From Odoribacteraceae bacterium (GTDB lineage: Bacteria; Bacteroidota; Bacteroidia; Bacteroidales; Marinifilaceae): a DNA stretch of 64,000 bases. The notes below the pieces were generated by a model, which saw only the letters and a program-made list of their open reading frames with translations, did not search any database and was not told where the DNA came from. Below are positions 1 through 8,386 of this stretch, piece after piece (position 1 is the first letter of the stretch; every line of letters begins with the position of its first letter). Made by a program: the position numbers and the translations under genes. The stretch covers positions 1 through 64,000 of the forward strand of contig JAISNC010000028.1 of the NCBI GenBank assembly GCA_031276355.1, written 5' to 3'.

Positions 1-2368
1 GCGTGTCCGCCTCGACAACCGTGAAATATTGCTCCAGGGAGTTGCCCGCGGCATCCACGACGTGGAGGAGATGCGGGCCGGGAGGGAGGTTGACCTCCAT
101 CTGGTGGTGACGACGCGTGACTCCCAGGTAGCGAGTGTCCACGTGCCAGTAGACCGTCGTGGCCGGCTCGCGATGCACCAGCTCGAAAACCACGCCACGC
201 GACACACCTCCCCAATCGCGCGGGATGAATACCCGCGTCCCGGGCCGGGGGTAGATCATCTCCATCATCTCGCCGCGCCCGCCCCCACAGTCGCCGCGAT
301 AGGGGGGCATCTTCCGGTACGAGGCGCGCGAACGGGCGTAGTACCACTCCTGCACCGGGGAGAGAACGAACCACGGGCGAGTCTTGATCCGGTGCACAGG
401 CTCGCACCCCGAGTGCACGCGGAATCGCTCGCTCGCGTCCAAGTGCACCAGCACATGATAGGGACACGCGGGGGTGTTCTCCCCGGCACGACACGCCCAC
501 ACCGTGTCCACCTCCGGGCAGATGCTCGAGGCACGATAGCCGCTCTGTCGACAGACCGGAAGGCGGGCCATCGCTTCCGCGGGGAAGGGCAGCGGGGGCG
601 CGGGGGGTAGTAGCGATGCCACCTCGAAAAGGATCGGCGCCGCGACCCGTACGCCGGTCAACCCGGGGCGGCCCTCGCCGTTCGCGTTGCCTACCCACAC
701 GCCGATCACGTGCTCGGCGTTCACGCCAACGGCCCAGGCATCACGCAAACCGAAGCTGGTACCGGTTTTCCAAGCCAAGCTCACGGACGAGGCGAAGTGT
801 TTCCAGCCCGACTCGAGGTCGGGACGCTCCACCTCTTGCAGGGCCTGCAACGTGAGCCACGCGGAGGCCGCGTCGAGCGGGAGGTCGGCGCGCGTCATCG
901 CGGTGTCCGGTTGCGCGTCGCTCCAGAGGTGGAGGCGGGAGAACTCGTCGGCGGCGGGCAACCCGTCGCGCGCGCGGTAGTGGAGCAGGAGGGAAGCCAT
1001 CCCGGCGTACATGTTCGCGATATCCCACAAGGAACACTCTCCCCCGCCGAGTATGAGACTCAGGCCATAGTGGTCGGCATCCTTATCGAGGGTCGAGATC
1101 CCCAGCCGCCGCAGGTTGTCGAGGAGATGCCCCGTGCCATACTCCCCAAGCATCCTGACGAAGGGAACGTTGAGCGAAGAGGAGAGGGCGATGTCCGCGG
1201 GAACAACTCCCTGGAACTCCTTGTTGAAGTTAGTCGGGGCGTAGGTTCCGAAACGGGTGGGGATATCCGGCACGATCGCGCGCGGGAGAAGGTAGCCCTC
1301 GCGTTGCATCAACGCGTAGAGGGCGGGTTTCAAAATACTGCCGGGAGAGCGCGGCGCGGTGATCACGTCCACGTGGTGGCCACCGTCGTCCCTCGTCCCG
1401 GGGGAGTTGCCGACGTAAGCGCGCACCTCGCCCGTGGGGATATGAGCAACGAGCACGGCGGCGTTGTGAATGTAGTTGTGTTGTAACGCCTCCACGTGCC
1501 GCTTGACGATGGCGTTTACCCGCTCTTGCAGACGGGAGTCGATGGAGGTGGAGGAGAGCGTGCCGCGGCGTTGCAAGTAGGCCCGGGCAAGCACGTGAGG
1601 GGCAACACATTCCGGCTGGAGAAGCACTCCCGGAAGCGGTTCCGCCTCGGCGAGGAGAAGATCCTCGGCGGGGAAGTACCCCCGTTCGTGCAGGACGCGG
1701 AGGAGGCGGTCGCGTTTGGCCTTCAGAAGCGCGGTGTTTTTCCCGGGGAATATCAGCGCCGGGGCATTCGGCAAGACGGCCAGCAAGGTGGCTTCCGCCC
1801 AGCTGAGGGCATCGGGGTCACGGTTAAAATACTTCAGCGCGGCGGCCCGCAACCCGACGATGTTGCCGCCGAAGGGGGCATGATTGGCATACAGGTTGAG
1901 GATCTCCCACTTGGTAAAGGCTTGCTCGAGGCGCACGGCGAGCAACATCTCGAAAAGTTTCTCGCGAAAAGTACGCGGCGGGTTTCCGCGGGCGAGGCGA
2001 ATGACTTGCATGGTCAGCGTGCTGCCGCCGCTGGTGATCTTCCCGTTCTTGATGTTAAGCCACGCGGCCCGCAGGATAGCCAGTGGATCAACGCCCGGAT
2101 GGGCGAGGAATCGCCTGTCCTCGAAACAGAGGAGGGCGGCGATGTATTTAGGCGAGAGCGCGGCCTGCCCCGGGAAACGGTACTGGCCGTCGGCGGCGAC
2201 GGTGAGACCGAGGACGCGGTGATCACGATCGGTGACTACCGTGGAGTAGGGGACGGCAAAGAGAGGGTCGGGAAGGAGGCGATACCAGGCAACCAGCAAG
2301 GAGATGACGAGCAGGAGAAGAAAGAGCACCCTCCCTCGTTTTCCGGTCGCGAGGGGCCTCGTGATCAT
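1..2368 (-). CDS. pbpC: Penicillin-binding protein 1C (transglycosylase/transpeptidase), 3' end truncated by window edge
   Basis: Not in the ORF track. Minus-strand reading from ATG at 2368 gives MITRPLATGKRGRVLFLLLLVISLLVAWYRLLPDPLFAVPYSTVVTDRDHRVLG...LCFEDRRFLAHPGVDPLAILRAAWLNIKNGKITSGGSTLTMQVIRLARGNPPRTFREKLFEMLLAVRLE; later APRSPGSILKPALYALM and SLAWKTGTSFGLRDAWAVG (GT51 and transpeptidase motifs). ATGA overlap with fmt stop. Confidence 0.93.
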   Translation of the reverse strand, partial: MITRPLATGKRGRVLFLLLLVISLLVAWYRLLPDPLFAVPYSTVVTDRDHRVLGLTVAADGQYRFPGQAALSPKYIAALLCFEDRRFLAHPGVDPLAILRAAWLNIKNGKITSGGSTLTMQVIRLARGNPPRTFREKLFEMLLAVRLEQAFTKWEILNLYANHAPFGGNIVGLRAAALKYFNRDPDALSWAEATLLAVLPNAPALIFPGKNTALLKAKRDRLLRVLHERGYFPAEDLLLAEAEPLPGVLLQPECVAPHVLARAYLQRRGTLSSTSIDSRLQERVNAIVKRHVEALQHNYIHNAAVLVAHIPTGEVRAYVGNSPGTRDDGGHHVDVITAPRSPGSILKPALYALMQREGYLLPRAIVPDIPTRFGTYAPTNFNKEFQGVVPADIALSSSLNVPFVRMLGEYGTGHLLDNLRRLGISTLDKDADHYGLSLILGGGECSLWDIANMYAGMASLLLHYRARDGLPAADEFSRLHLWSDAQPDTAMTRADLPLDAASAWLTLQALQEVERPDLESGWKHFASSVSLAWKTGTSFGLRDAWAVGVNAEHVIGVWVGNANGEGRPGLTGVRVAAPILFEVASLLPPAPPLPFPAEAMARLPVCRQSGYRASSICPEVDTVWACRAGENTPACPYHVLVHLDASERFRVHSGCEPVHRIKTRPWFVLSPVQEWYYARSRASYRKMPPYRGDCGGGRGEMMEMIYPRPGTRVFIPRDWGGVSRGVVFELVHREPATTVYWHVDTRYLGVTRRHHQMEVNLPPGPHLLHVVDAAGNSLEQYFTVVEADT

Positions 2369-3330
2369 CTCTCCTCGAGCGTGTAATGATCTAACGAGAA
2401 GCCCCGCAAGAACTCCCGGGCGGTCATTCTCTTTTTCCCTGACAACTGCAATTCCGTGACGCGCATCACGCCATCGCGGACGTGAACAAGGAGGGCGTCG
2501 GCATCGGCGGCAAGATACCCCGCGGGATGGGAAGGGGCACCCGGGTGCCACTCTGCCGAGAAGATCTTCAGCGATACCCGCTCACCGTTGTGCCGGTGGC
2601 GTAACTCCGTCCAAGCCGTCGGGAAGGGGGCGAGGCCGCGGATGTGGTTATAAATAGAGCCTCCATCGCGTTGCCAGTCGATCTTCATCTCCTCCTTGAA
2701 GATCTTCGAGGCCATCTTCGGGGCGCGTCCCTGGAGAAGGGTCGCCTGGTCGATCGAGGGGAACCCGCCCGCGGCCACGGCCTTCACCGTCTTTACGAGT
2801 AACTCGCTCCCGCGAACCATCAGCAGGTCGTGCAACTCCCCGGCGGTCGTCCGTTCCCCGATCTCCACCTCCTCCCGGAAGATAAGGCTACCGGCATCCA
2901 TCGCGCGCGCCAGGAGAAAGGTGGAGATTCCCGTCCGGGTCTCTCCATTCATGATGACCCGGTTAATCGGCGCCGCCCCCCGGTAGTCGGGCAAGAGCGA
3001 GGCATGAAGGTTAACGGTACCCAGGCGCGGCATCGCCCACACGGCTTCCGGCAGCATCTTGAAGGCGACAACGATCTGCAAGTCGGCACGCCAGGCACGC
3101 AACCGTTCCAGGAAATCCGCGTCCCGGAAATCCGTCGGCTGCAGGAGGGGGAGATGGTGGCGCGCGGCAAAGCGTTTGACGGGGGACTCTTGCAGGTGTT
3201 GCCCCCGTCCTGCCGGTTTATCGGGGTTGGTCACGACCCCCACCACGCGGGCTCCCTCTTCCAGCAGGCGGCGCAGGGGATGCACGGCGAACTCCGGCGT
3301 TCCCAAGTAGACGATTCTCAAGTTATTCAT
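2365..3330 (-). CDS. fmt: Methionyl-tRNA formyltransferase
   Basis: MNNLRIVYLGTPEFAVHPLRRLLEEG...NLHASLLPDYRGAAPINRVIMNGETRTGISTF signature. Confidence 0.97.
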   Translation of the reverse strand: MNNLRIVYLGTPEFAVHPLRRLLEEGARVVGVVTNPDKPAGRGQHLQESPVKRFAARHHLPLLQPTDFRDADFLERLRAWRADLQIVVAFKMLPEAVWAMPRLGTVNLHASLLPDYRGAAPINRVIMNGETRTGISTFLLARAMDAGSLIFREEVEIGERTTAGELHDLLMVRGSELLVKTVKAVAAGGFPSIDQATLLQGRAPKMASKIFKEEMKIDWQRDGGSIYNHIRGLAPFPTAWTELRHRHNGERVSLKIFSAEWHPGAPSHPAGYLAADADALLVHVRDGVMRVTELQLSGKKRMTAREFLRGFSLDHYTLEER

Positions 3331-4801
3331 GCACGTTTTTCTTTTTCAGCGGGAAGAGCGATTTGAGAAAACGGCGTGCCTTTTTCAGGAAGAGCACGTA
3401 GGATTCGGCACTCATCACGGCGGAGTCGGTCATGGACATGTAGGTCAGGATACCTCCCAGCGGCAACAAGATCAACGAGGAGATCCACATGCCCAAGGCG
3501 GGGTCGATCACCTCGCGCGCGGAACGCTCGCCCATCATGGAGATGACGTGATAGACGATAAACAGGAGCACCGACACGACCACCGGCATCCCCAGCCCTC
3601 CCTTGCGGATGATCCCACCAAGCGGGGCACCGATAAAGAAAAAGATGAAGCACGCGAAAGAGAGGGAGAATTTCCGGTGCCACTCGATGTTGTAGTAACG
3701 TATGTTTTTCTCCCTGTACTGCATGGAGATCGCGCCGCTCATCCCTGCCTGCTGGACGTCGCGCGCGAACCGGGCCGCGTTGCTCGCGACAATCTTCCGC
3801 TCGCCGATGTCGAAAGTGGCGTAGAGGCTGTCGAGGCTTAGCGTTCGCCCCTGTACCTCTTTCACGAGCAGGCTATCTTGTATCCTGCCGCGCGCGCCGT
3901 TCCTAAGATAGTTATAAGACAGGAGGTTGTTCACGTGCTCTTTTTGATCCACCCGCAGGATTTTCTCTAAGGAATCGGACTTTGCCGTCAGTCGTGCTAT
4001 GTTCAACATCTTGTAGCTGTTCTTGTACATCCCCTCGTCCGAGCGCTGAAATTCGTTCCCCTCCATCGGGATGAGGAGGTATTGCTTCTCGAATTGCACG
4101 GTACGGAAGGGGAACGTGCGCGAGCGCGGATTTTTAAGCCCCTCGTCCGTGTAGGTATAACCGTTAAACAGTTCTACTTTCATGTACGTGCCCCCGTGAC
4201 CGATCTCCATGACCCCCGAATCGGCGATGGTGACCTCGTAGTTATTATCCTGCACCTCCGTGTGGGCGTACACCTGCAAGCCATACATCATGCCGGTTTC
4301 GTTGTTTTTGCGGTTGATGAGGATGCTGTAATTGTCAATATCGTTGATAAAAACGCCGGGCTTGAGGGAGACCTCCGGCTTGTGTTGCCGTATGTCATAG
4401 AAGAGGGTACCCGTCTTCAGGTTAGCGTAGGGGAGCACGTTATTGGAGAAGTAAAAGGCCAGCACCGTGAGCGTGACGATGAAAAATATCAGGGGTTTCA
4501 TGATCCGGTAGAGAGAGATCCCCGCCGATTTCAAGGCCGTCAGCTCGTAGTTCTCACCGAGGTTACCGAAAGTCATGATCGACGCCAAGAGCACGGCTAA
4601 CGGGATGCCCAACGGCACCAGCGTCATCGAAGCGTAGAAGAGGAGTTGCGCGATCACGGTCCACTCTAATCCCTTCCCCACCAGGTCGTCGATGTGTAAC
4701 CACAAGAATTGCATGATCAGCACGAACATGCTGATGAAAAAAGTAGCCACGAATGGCCCCGCGAAACTTTTCATCATGTACCAGTGCAGTCTTTTCATCA
4801 C
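3323..4801 (-). CDS. LptF/LptG (YjgP/YjgQ) family permease
   Basis: 492 aa; MKRLHWYMMKSFAGPFVATFFISMFVLIMQFLW... with terminal TM blocks SFACFIFFFIGAPLGGIIRKGGLGMPVVVSVLLFIVYH. Confidence 0.9.
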   Translation of the reverse strand: MMKRLHWYMMKSFAGPFVATFFISMFVLIMQFLWLHIDDLVGKGLEWTVIAQLLFYASMTLVPLGIPLAVLLASIMTFGNLGENYELTALKSAGISLYRIMKPLIFFIVTLTVLAFYFSNNVLPYANLKTGTLFYDIRQHKPEVSLKPGVFINDIDNYSILINRKNNETGMMYGLQVYAHTEVQDNNYEVTIADSGVMEIGHGGTYMKVELFNGYTYTDEGLKNPRSRTFPFRTVQFEKQYLLIPMEGNEFQRSDEGMYKNSYKMLNIARLTAKSDSLEKILRVDQKEHVNNLLSYNYLRNGARGRIQDSLLVKEVQGRTLSLDSLYATFDIGERKIVASNAARFARDVQQAGMSGAISMQYREKNIRYYNIEWHRKFSLSFACFIFFFIGAPLGGIIRKGGLGMPVVVSVLLFIVYHVISMMGERSAREVIDPALGMWISSLILLPLGGILTYMSMTDSAVMSAESYVLFLKKARRFLKSLFPLKKKNVHE

Positions 4802-4855
4802 TCTATGCTTCGTTTTTAGTTACTCCCGGCGGCGGGCGACGCGAAGGTAGTGAAT

Positions 4856-5230
4856 TTAAGCGCCAATCGTGCGATGAAGCATTTCAATTTGTTTATTCCA
4901 CAACTTGACGGTATCCTCTTCCTCCTCCTCGTCCACGAAATCGGTGATGATCAAGGCCAATTCGGAGGTCAACGGCTCCAGGCGCAGGAAAAATTCAAAA
5001 TACTCGTCGTCGTCCGCGTTTTCCCACCGGAACTTGATGGAAAGATTCCGTTTCAACTCTACCAATTCGGCACGCGACGCCACGCCATCCCACATAAAAA
5101 TAAAAGTGTTGTCCTTGTACTTCACATCATCGGCAAACCATTCGGCTAACCCCATGGGCGTGCTTAAACGAGAGAATAACACGTTGACTGATGAAGAAAA
5201 AATATACTCCAATTCGATTCTCTTTCTCAT
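4856..5230 (-). CDS. START-like/AHSA1-like domain protein
   Basis: 124 aa MRKRIELEYIFSSSVNVLFSRLSTPMGLAEWFADDVKYKDNTFIFMWDG; resembles a Bacteroidota START-like family. Confidence 0.8.
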   Translation of the reverse strand: MRKRIELEYIFSSSVNVLFSRLSTPMGLAEWFADDVKYKDNTFIFMWDGVASRAELVELKRNLSIKFRWENADDDEYFEFFLRLEPLTSELALIITDFVDEEEEEDTVKLWNKQIEMLHRTIGA

Positions 5231-5509
5231 AGCGGGTAAAATTACGGGGCAATATAAGGATTTTTTTTCAAAAACAAGGACACTTTGAGAAGAGTAGCGT
5301 TTCCACGGGGCGTTTTCCGTTTCGCCCGAAAAAAAAGGGGGTGCATCAAAAGCCGGTTTTCGTCATTGGTATCCGCGTGGCGGGAAGCAATCCAGAAACC
5401 CGTGAACCCCCGGGTTACCTCCCCCCACGGGTTCGCGATGACGAAAATCGCCCGAACATCTCGGCCGGGACGCGCGAGCGGGGATTTTCTTCCCTTTTAC
5501 CCGGGATTC

Positions 5510-5635
5510 CTCGCCCGGAGCGCGGTCGTCCGCGCTCGGAGCGCGGATTTCCGCGCTTTTACTGACAACGGCCGCGCTTTTACTGACAGCGGCCGCGCTC
5601 GGAGCGCGGCCGGCCGCGCTTTTAGCGACAAAATG
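5510..5635. repeat. Six-unit 21-bp tandem repeat
   Basis: Units at 5510, 5531, 5552, 5573, 5594, 5615: cgcgctcggagcgcggatttc / cgcgcttttactgacaacggc / cgcgcttttactgacagcggc / cgcgctcggagcgcggccggc / cgcgcttttagcgacaaaatg. Confidence 0.9.
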
Positions 5636-5773
5636 GCAGTTCGGGTCGAGAGCGGGGATGCCCGGGCGGGCGCGATCCCTTTCGAGACAACCTCTTATTT
5701 TAAATGTAACATGCGATAATCGAGCATACAAACAACCACACGCTACTATTATCGTAAATTCTCGATCAAATAA

Positions 5774-5805
5774 TTTGGACAATCGATTACGAACCGGTAC
5801 TTTTG
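5774..5805 (+). promoter_or_regulatory. Putative Bacteroidetes-type promoter (TTTG-N20-TACTTTTG)
   Basis: tttg gacaatcgattacgaaccgg tacttttg upstream of CDS at 5871. Confidence 0.7.
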
Positions 5806-5870
5806 TACCGGATTTTACGAAAAACAATCCGAATAGATCATGTATTTGTTACAATTTAAAATTCAACGTC

Positions 5871-6506
5871 ATGAAAACGAGAAAAATTACGATTAAAATG
5901 GGAAGAAGTGTCGCGGCGGCGCTAATCTGCGTGTCATGCTGCACGGTCGTGTTGTCGTCCTGCGACAATGATGATTACCAAGCCCCGCCGCCCAAGGTGT
6001 ACTGGGGATACTTCGAGGGGAAAGTAAACGAGGTGACGAGTTCCCTGAAAAACACGGCCGAGGATCACTATCTTTGGGGTACGCGGAAAATCGAGTATAT
6101 TGAGAAAGAGAATGGCGCAGTGGATTCCGTGTTTGTCTTGTCTGCAACCATCGGCTTGAGCGGGCATAAGATGCAAATGGGAGAGGAAAGTACCATTCTT
6201 TATATCACGCTTCACATGACTCCAGGCGTGCACGACCTCGCGGCGACCGAGTACGGGAACGCATTTACCGGTAAACCCGCTATTACCTTGAAAATGTCAT
6301 ATGCAAATTCATTCCGCGTGTGTTTTTTTACTTATGAACCAAGCAAAGACGCTCCCGTTAGCGTGGAGGTTTTCAACGTGAACACCTCGCCCGATGGCTA
6401 CCCCATTCTTGAAGCGAGAGTAAAGGGGACATTTTATAGTACGACCGATCGGGAAGACTCGATCAATATAGAAGGTAAGTTCGGTATTGAATCATGTATA
6501 TATTAA
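5871..6506 (+). CDS. Hypothetical lipoprotein
   Basis: MKTRKITIKMGRSVAAALICVSCCTVVLSSCDNDDYQAPPP: signal peptide with lipobox; start chosen inside the longer ORF 5658..6506. Confidence 0.8.
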   Translation: MKTRKITIKMGRSVAAALICVSCCTVVLSSCDNDDYQAPPPKVYWGYFEGKVNEVTSSLKNTAEDHYLWGTRKIEYIEKENGAVDSVFVLSATIGLSGHKMQMGEESTILYITLHMTPGVHDLAATEYGNAFTGKPAITLKMSYANSFRVCFFTYEPSKDAPVSVEVFNVNTSPDGYPILEARVKGTFYSTTDREDSINIEGKFGIESCIY

Positions 6507-6531
6507 TTTTAAAATTTAAACCCATTAATGT

Positions 6532-8148
6532 ATGAAAAACAAATTACCACTTATGCTGGCAGCGTTTGCCTGCTTGTTCTCGTGCTCTAGTGAGCACGAG
6601 GGTGTAACTCAAGAGGAAACTTTCATGGAAGTGACCAAATTAAGTACCAGTGAAGCCCAGAAGGCCTTCGCTAAACTGTTGTCGCGGGCGCTACACGAGA
6701 GTGTCGAGATGCGCGCTTTTTTGAAGGAAGAGGCCTTGGCCCAATTTGACAACGACTACGATGTCTTTTACCCGTTCGTAAAAGACAAGATCGTCACTGA
6801 CAACAAGACTTTTAGAGACATTTTATTGTCTTACTGCGAAGATGAAAAAGATCTGGTACAGGTTGAAGAATCTCTCCTTTTATTGAATATTCTTGTCCCG
6901 GACTTGTCCTGGATCGGGGATTTCAGCGCGGAGACCTGGAACGTGTCCGCCCCAGAAGTGGCCGTGATTTGCCGGGACGACAAGTCGAGCACGCTGTACG
7001 AAAACGGCGAGGAAGCGGGATACTTGCCCCTTAACGAGATTCCCGGTTTCCCGTGCTTAGTGGTGAAAAATAACGAAAGGATTCGAGTTAGCAACGCCGC
7101 TACCCGGGCCAGTGAGGCCACTTACGAGTTCAAGAGCAGCGTGTTTGATGCCCGGTTAAATGCCCCGCAAACGAGGGATAGCTATTTTTACGAGAACGTG
7201 GAAACGACGGAAAATACTAACTCCTACGTGTCAGCAAGTACATTAAACGCCATTAACCCGAAAATTATCACCGGGTGGAACATATTTAAAAATGTAAATC
7301 GTTCGTATAGCCGGGAGTACATCTATTATGGAATCGATCCGACGAACACGTCGGGAGAATTGGACAAGAGTATGAAGGAAATTTTACACAAGTTTAAGGT
7401 TAATCCTTTTGGATTTACCACAATTGCCGATCAAAGCGGGAAAGACCCGGCATTACAGAAAACCTCCATAAAGAAAAGATACCTCACGCCGGAAGAAGTC
7501 GTGCAACGGGTATGGACGGGGGGAAATTTCGAGTTTCGTCTTTCTTACTCGCTGGCAAACAGGAATGGCATGTCCATGACCCAGGAGTTAACATTCAATA
7601 TTCCCCCGAAACAGGCATTTTCTATAGAAAGGGTGTACGTTCATCATCAGAACAGGACTATGCTCAGACACTCGGAGAATACGTACACGGTTGATGTCGC
7701 TGACTTGAGAGCGAAATGGATTTACCCGGCAAACCTTCCGGGGTTCCAGAGCGGGTACATTAGTCTCTACACGTGGGATCTTCTTGATAACTCGTACACG
7801 ATGGCTTTACACGTGGAAGAATGGGATAACACTCAAACTGAAGAGAGGGAAGAAAATTTCACGTATGAATACGTGAAGACTGAATCTTTTGAAACTAGCG
7901 TATCAATAAAGAACGGGGAATCCGTGACCACGACCAATAAAACAACAATCGGCAACACAGAAAAAACAACGAAGAACACGAAGATAAAAACCACAACAAC
8001 GCTCGGATCCGACAACTTAGGGACTATTATTTTCAGTTTTTATGATTCGATTATCCTAAATGATTCGTTGAAAGACACGAAGGGGTACGAGATCCGGACG
8101 TATACTACTGGTGCTTTCGAGATGATGATCTTACCCAAGAGACTATAA
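6532..8148 (+). CDS. Hypothetical lipoprotein (Bacteroidales-type, 538 aa)
   Basis: MKNKLPLMLAAFACLFSCSSEHEG lipobox; N-terminal LSRALHESVEMRAFLKEEALAQFDNDYDVFYPFVKDK. Confidence 0.82.
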   Translation: MKNKLPLMLAAFACLFSCSSEHEGVTQEETFMEVTKLSTSEAQKAFAKLLSRALHESVEMRAFLKEEALAQFDNDYDVFYPFVKDKIVTDNKTFRDILLSYCEDEKDLVQVEESLLLLNILVPDLSWIGDFSAETWNVSAPEVAVICRDDKSSTLYENGEEAGYLPLNEIPGFPCLVVKNNERIRVSNAATRASEATYEFKSSVFDARLNAPQTRDSYFYENVETTENTNSYVSASTLNAINPKIITGWNIFKNVNRSYSREYIYYGIDPTNTSGELDKSMKEILHKFKVNPFGFTTIADQSGKDPALQKTSIKKRYLTPEEVVQRVWTGGNFEFRLSYSLANRNGMSMTQELTFNIPPKQAFSIERVYVHHQNRTMLRHSENTYTVDVADLRAKWIYPANLPGFQSGYISLYTWDLLDNSYTMALHVEEWDNTQTEEREENFTYEYVKTESFETSVSIKNGESVTTTNKTTIGNTEKTTKNTKIKTTTTLGSDNLGTIIFSFYDSIILNDSLKDTKGYEIRTYTTGAFEMMILPKRL

Positions 8149-8218
8149 GCGTTCACGGGAATCCGAGAAGCACAAAAGGGATAGCAATATCCTTCACGAC
8201 AAGTAATAAAAACAGGAA

Positions 8219-8247
8219 GAGGGCTGCCCCCCGGTGGGGCAGCCCTC
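8219..8247 (-). terminator. GC-rich hairpin, likely terminator for the minus-strand SusC/SusD operon
   Basis: gagggctgcccc-ccggt-ggggcagccctc, 12-bp perfect stem; followed on the minus strand by TTCCTGTTTTTATT. Confidence 0.65.
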
Positions 8248-8293
8248 TCGTCGTGTCTCAGTTAACACGCCGGTCAACACGAAGACGAGAGAT

Positions 8294-8326
8294 AGGGGAT
8301 CCCGTCGCGGGATCCCCTCTTTTTTC
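8294..8326 (+). terminator. Rho-independent terminator for plus-strand lipoprotein operon
   Basis: aggggatcccg-tcg-cgggatcccct followed by cttttttt. Confidence 0.8.
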
Positions 8327-8386
8327 ACGCGTGACGGGGCGGCGGGAGGGGCTGTTTCAACAGTTCAGGTTCCCCCCCCTCGCCGC

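Noticed and set aside
1496-2386. 296-aa plus-strand ORF at the left edge (and the other plus ORFs in 29-1486)
   Set aside because: Antisense to pbpC, whose transglycosylase and transpeptidase motifs are read directly from the minus strand.
5510-5635. CRISPR-like array
   Set aside because: 21-bp contiguous repeats with no unique spacers and no cas genes in the window.
5285-5719. 144-aa ORF spanning the 21-bp tandem repeat
   Set aside because: The 7-residue periodicity (RAFTDNG/RAFTDSG/RARSAAG) simply reflects the DNA repeat; no signal peptide, the flanks are intergenic repeat sequence, and a promoter for the next gene lies just downstream.
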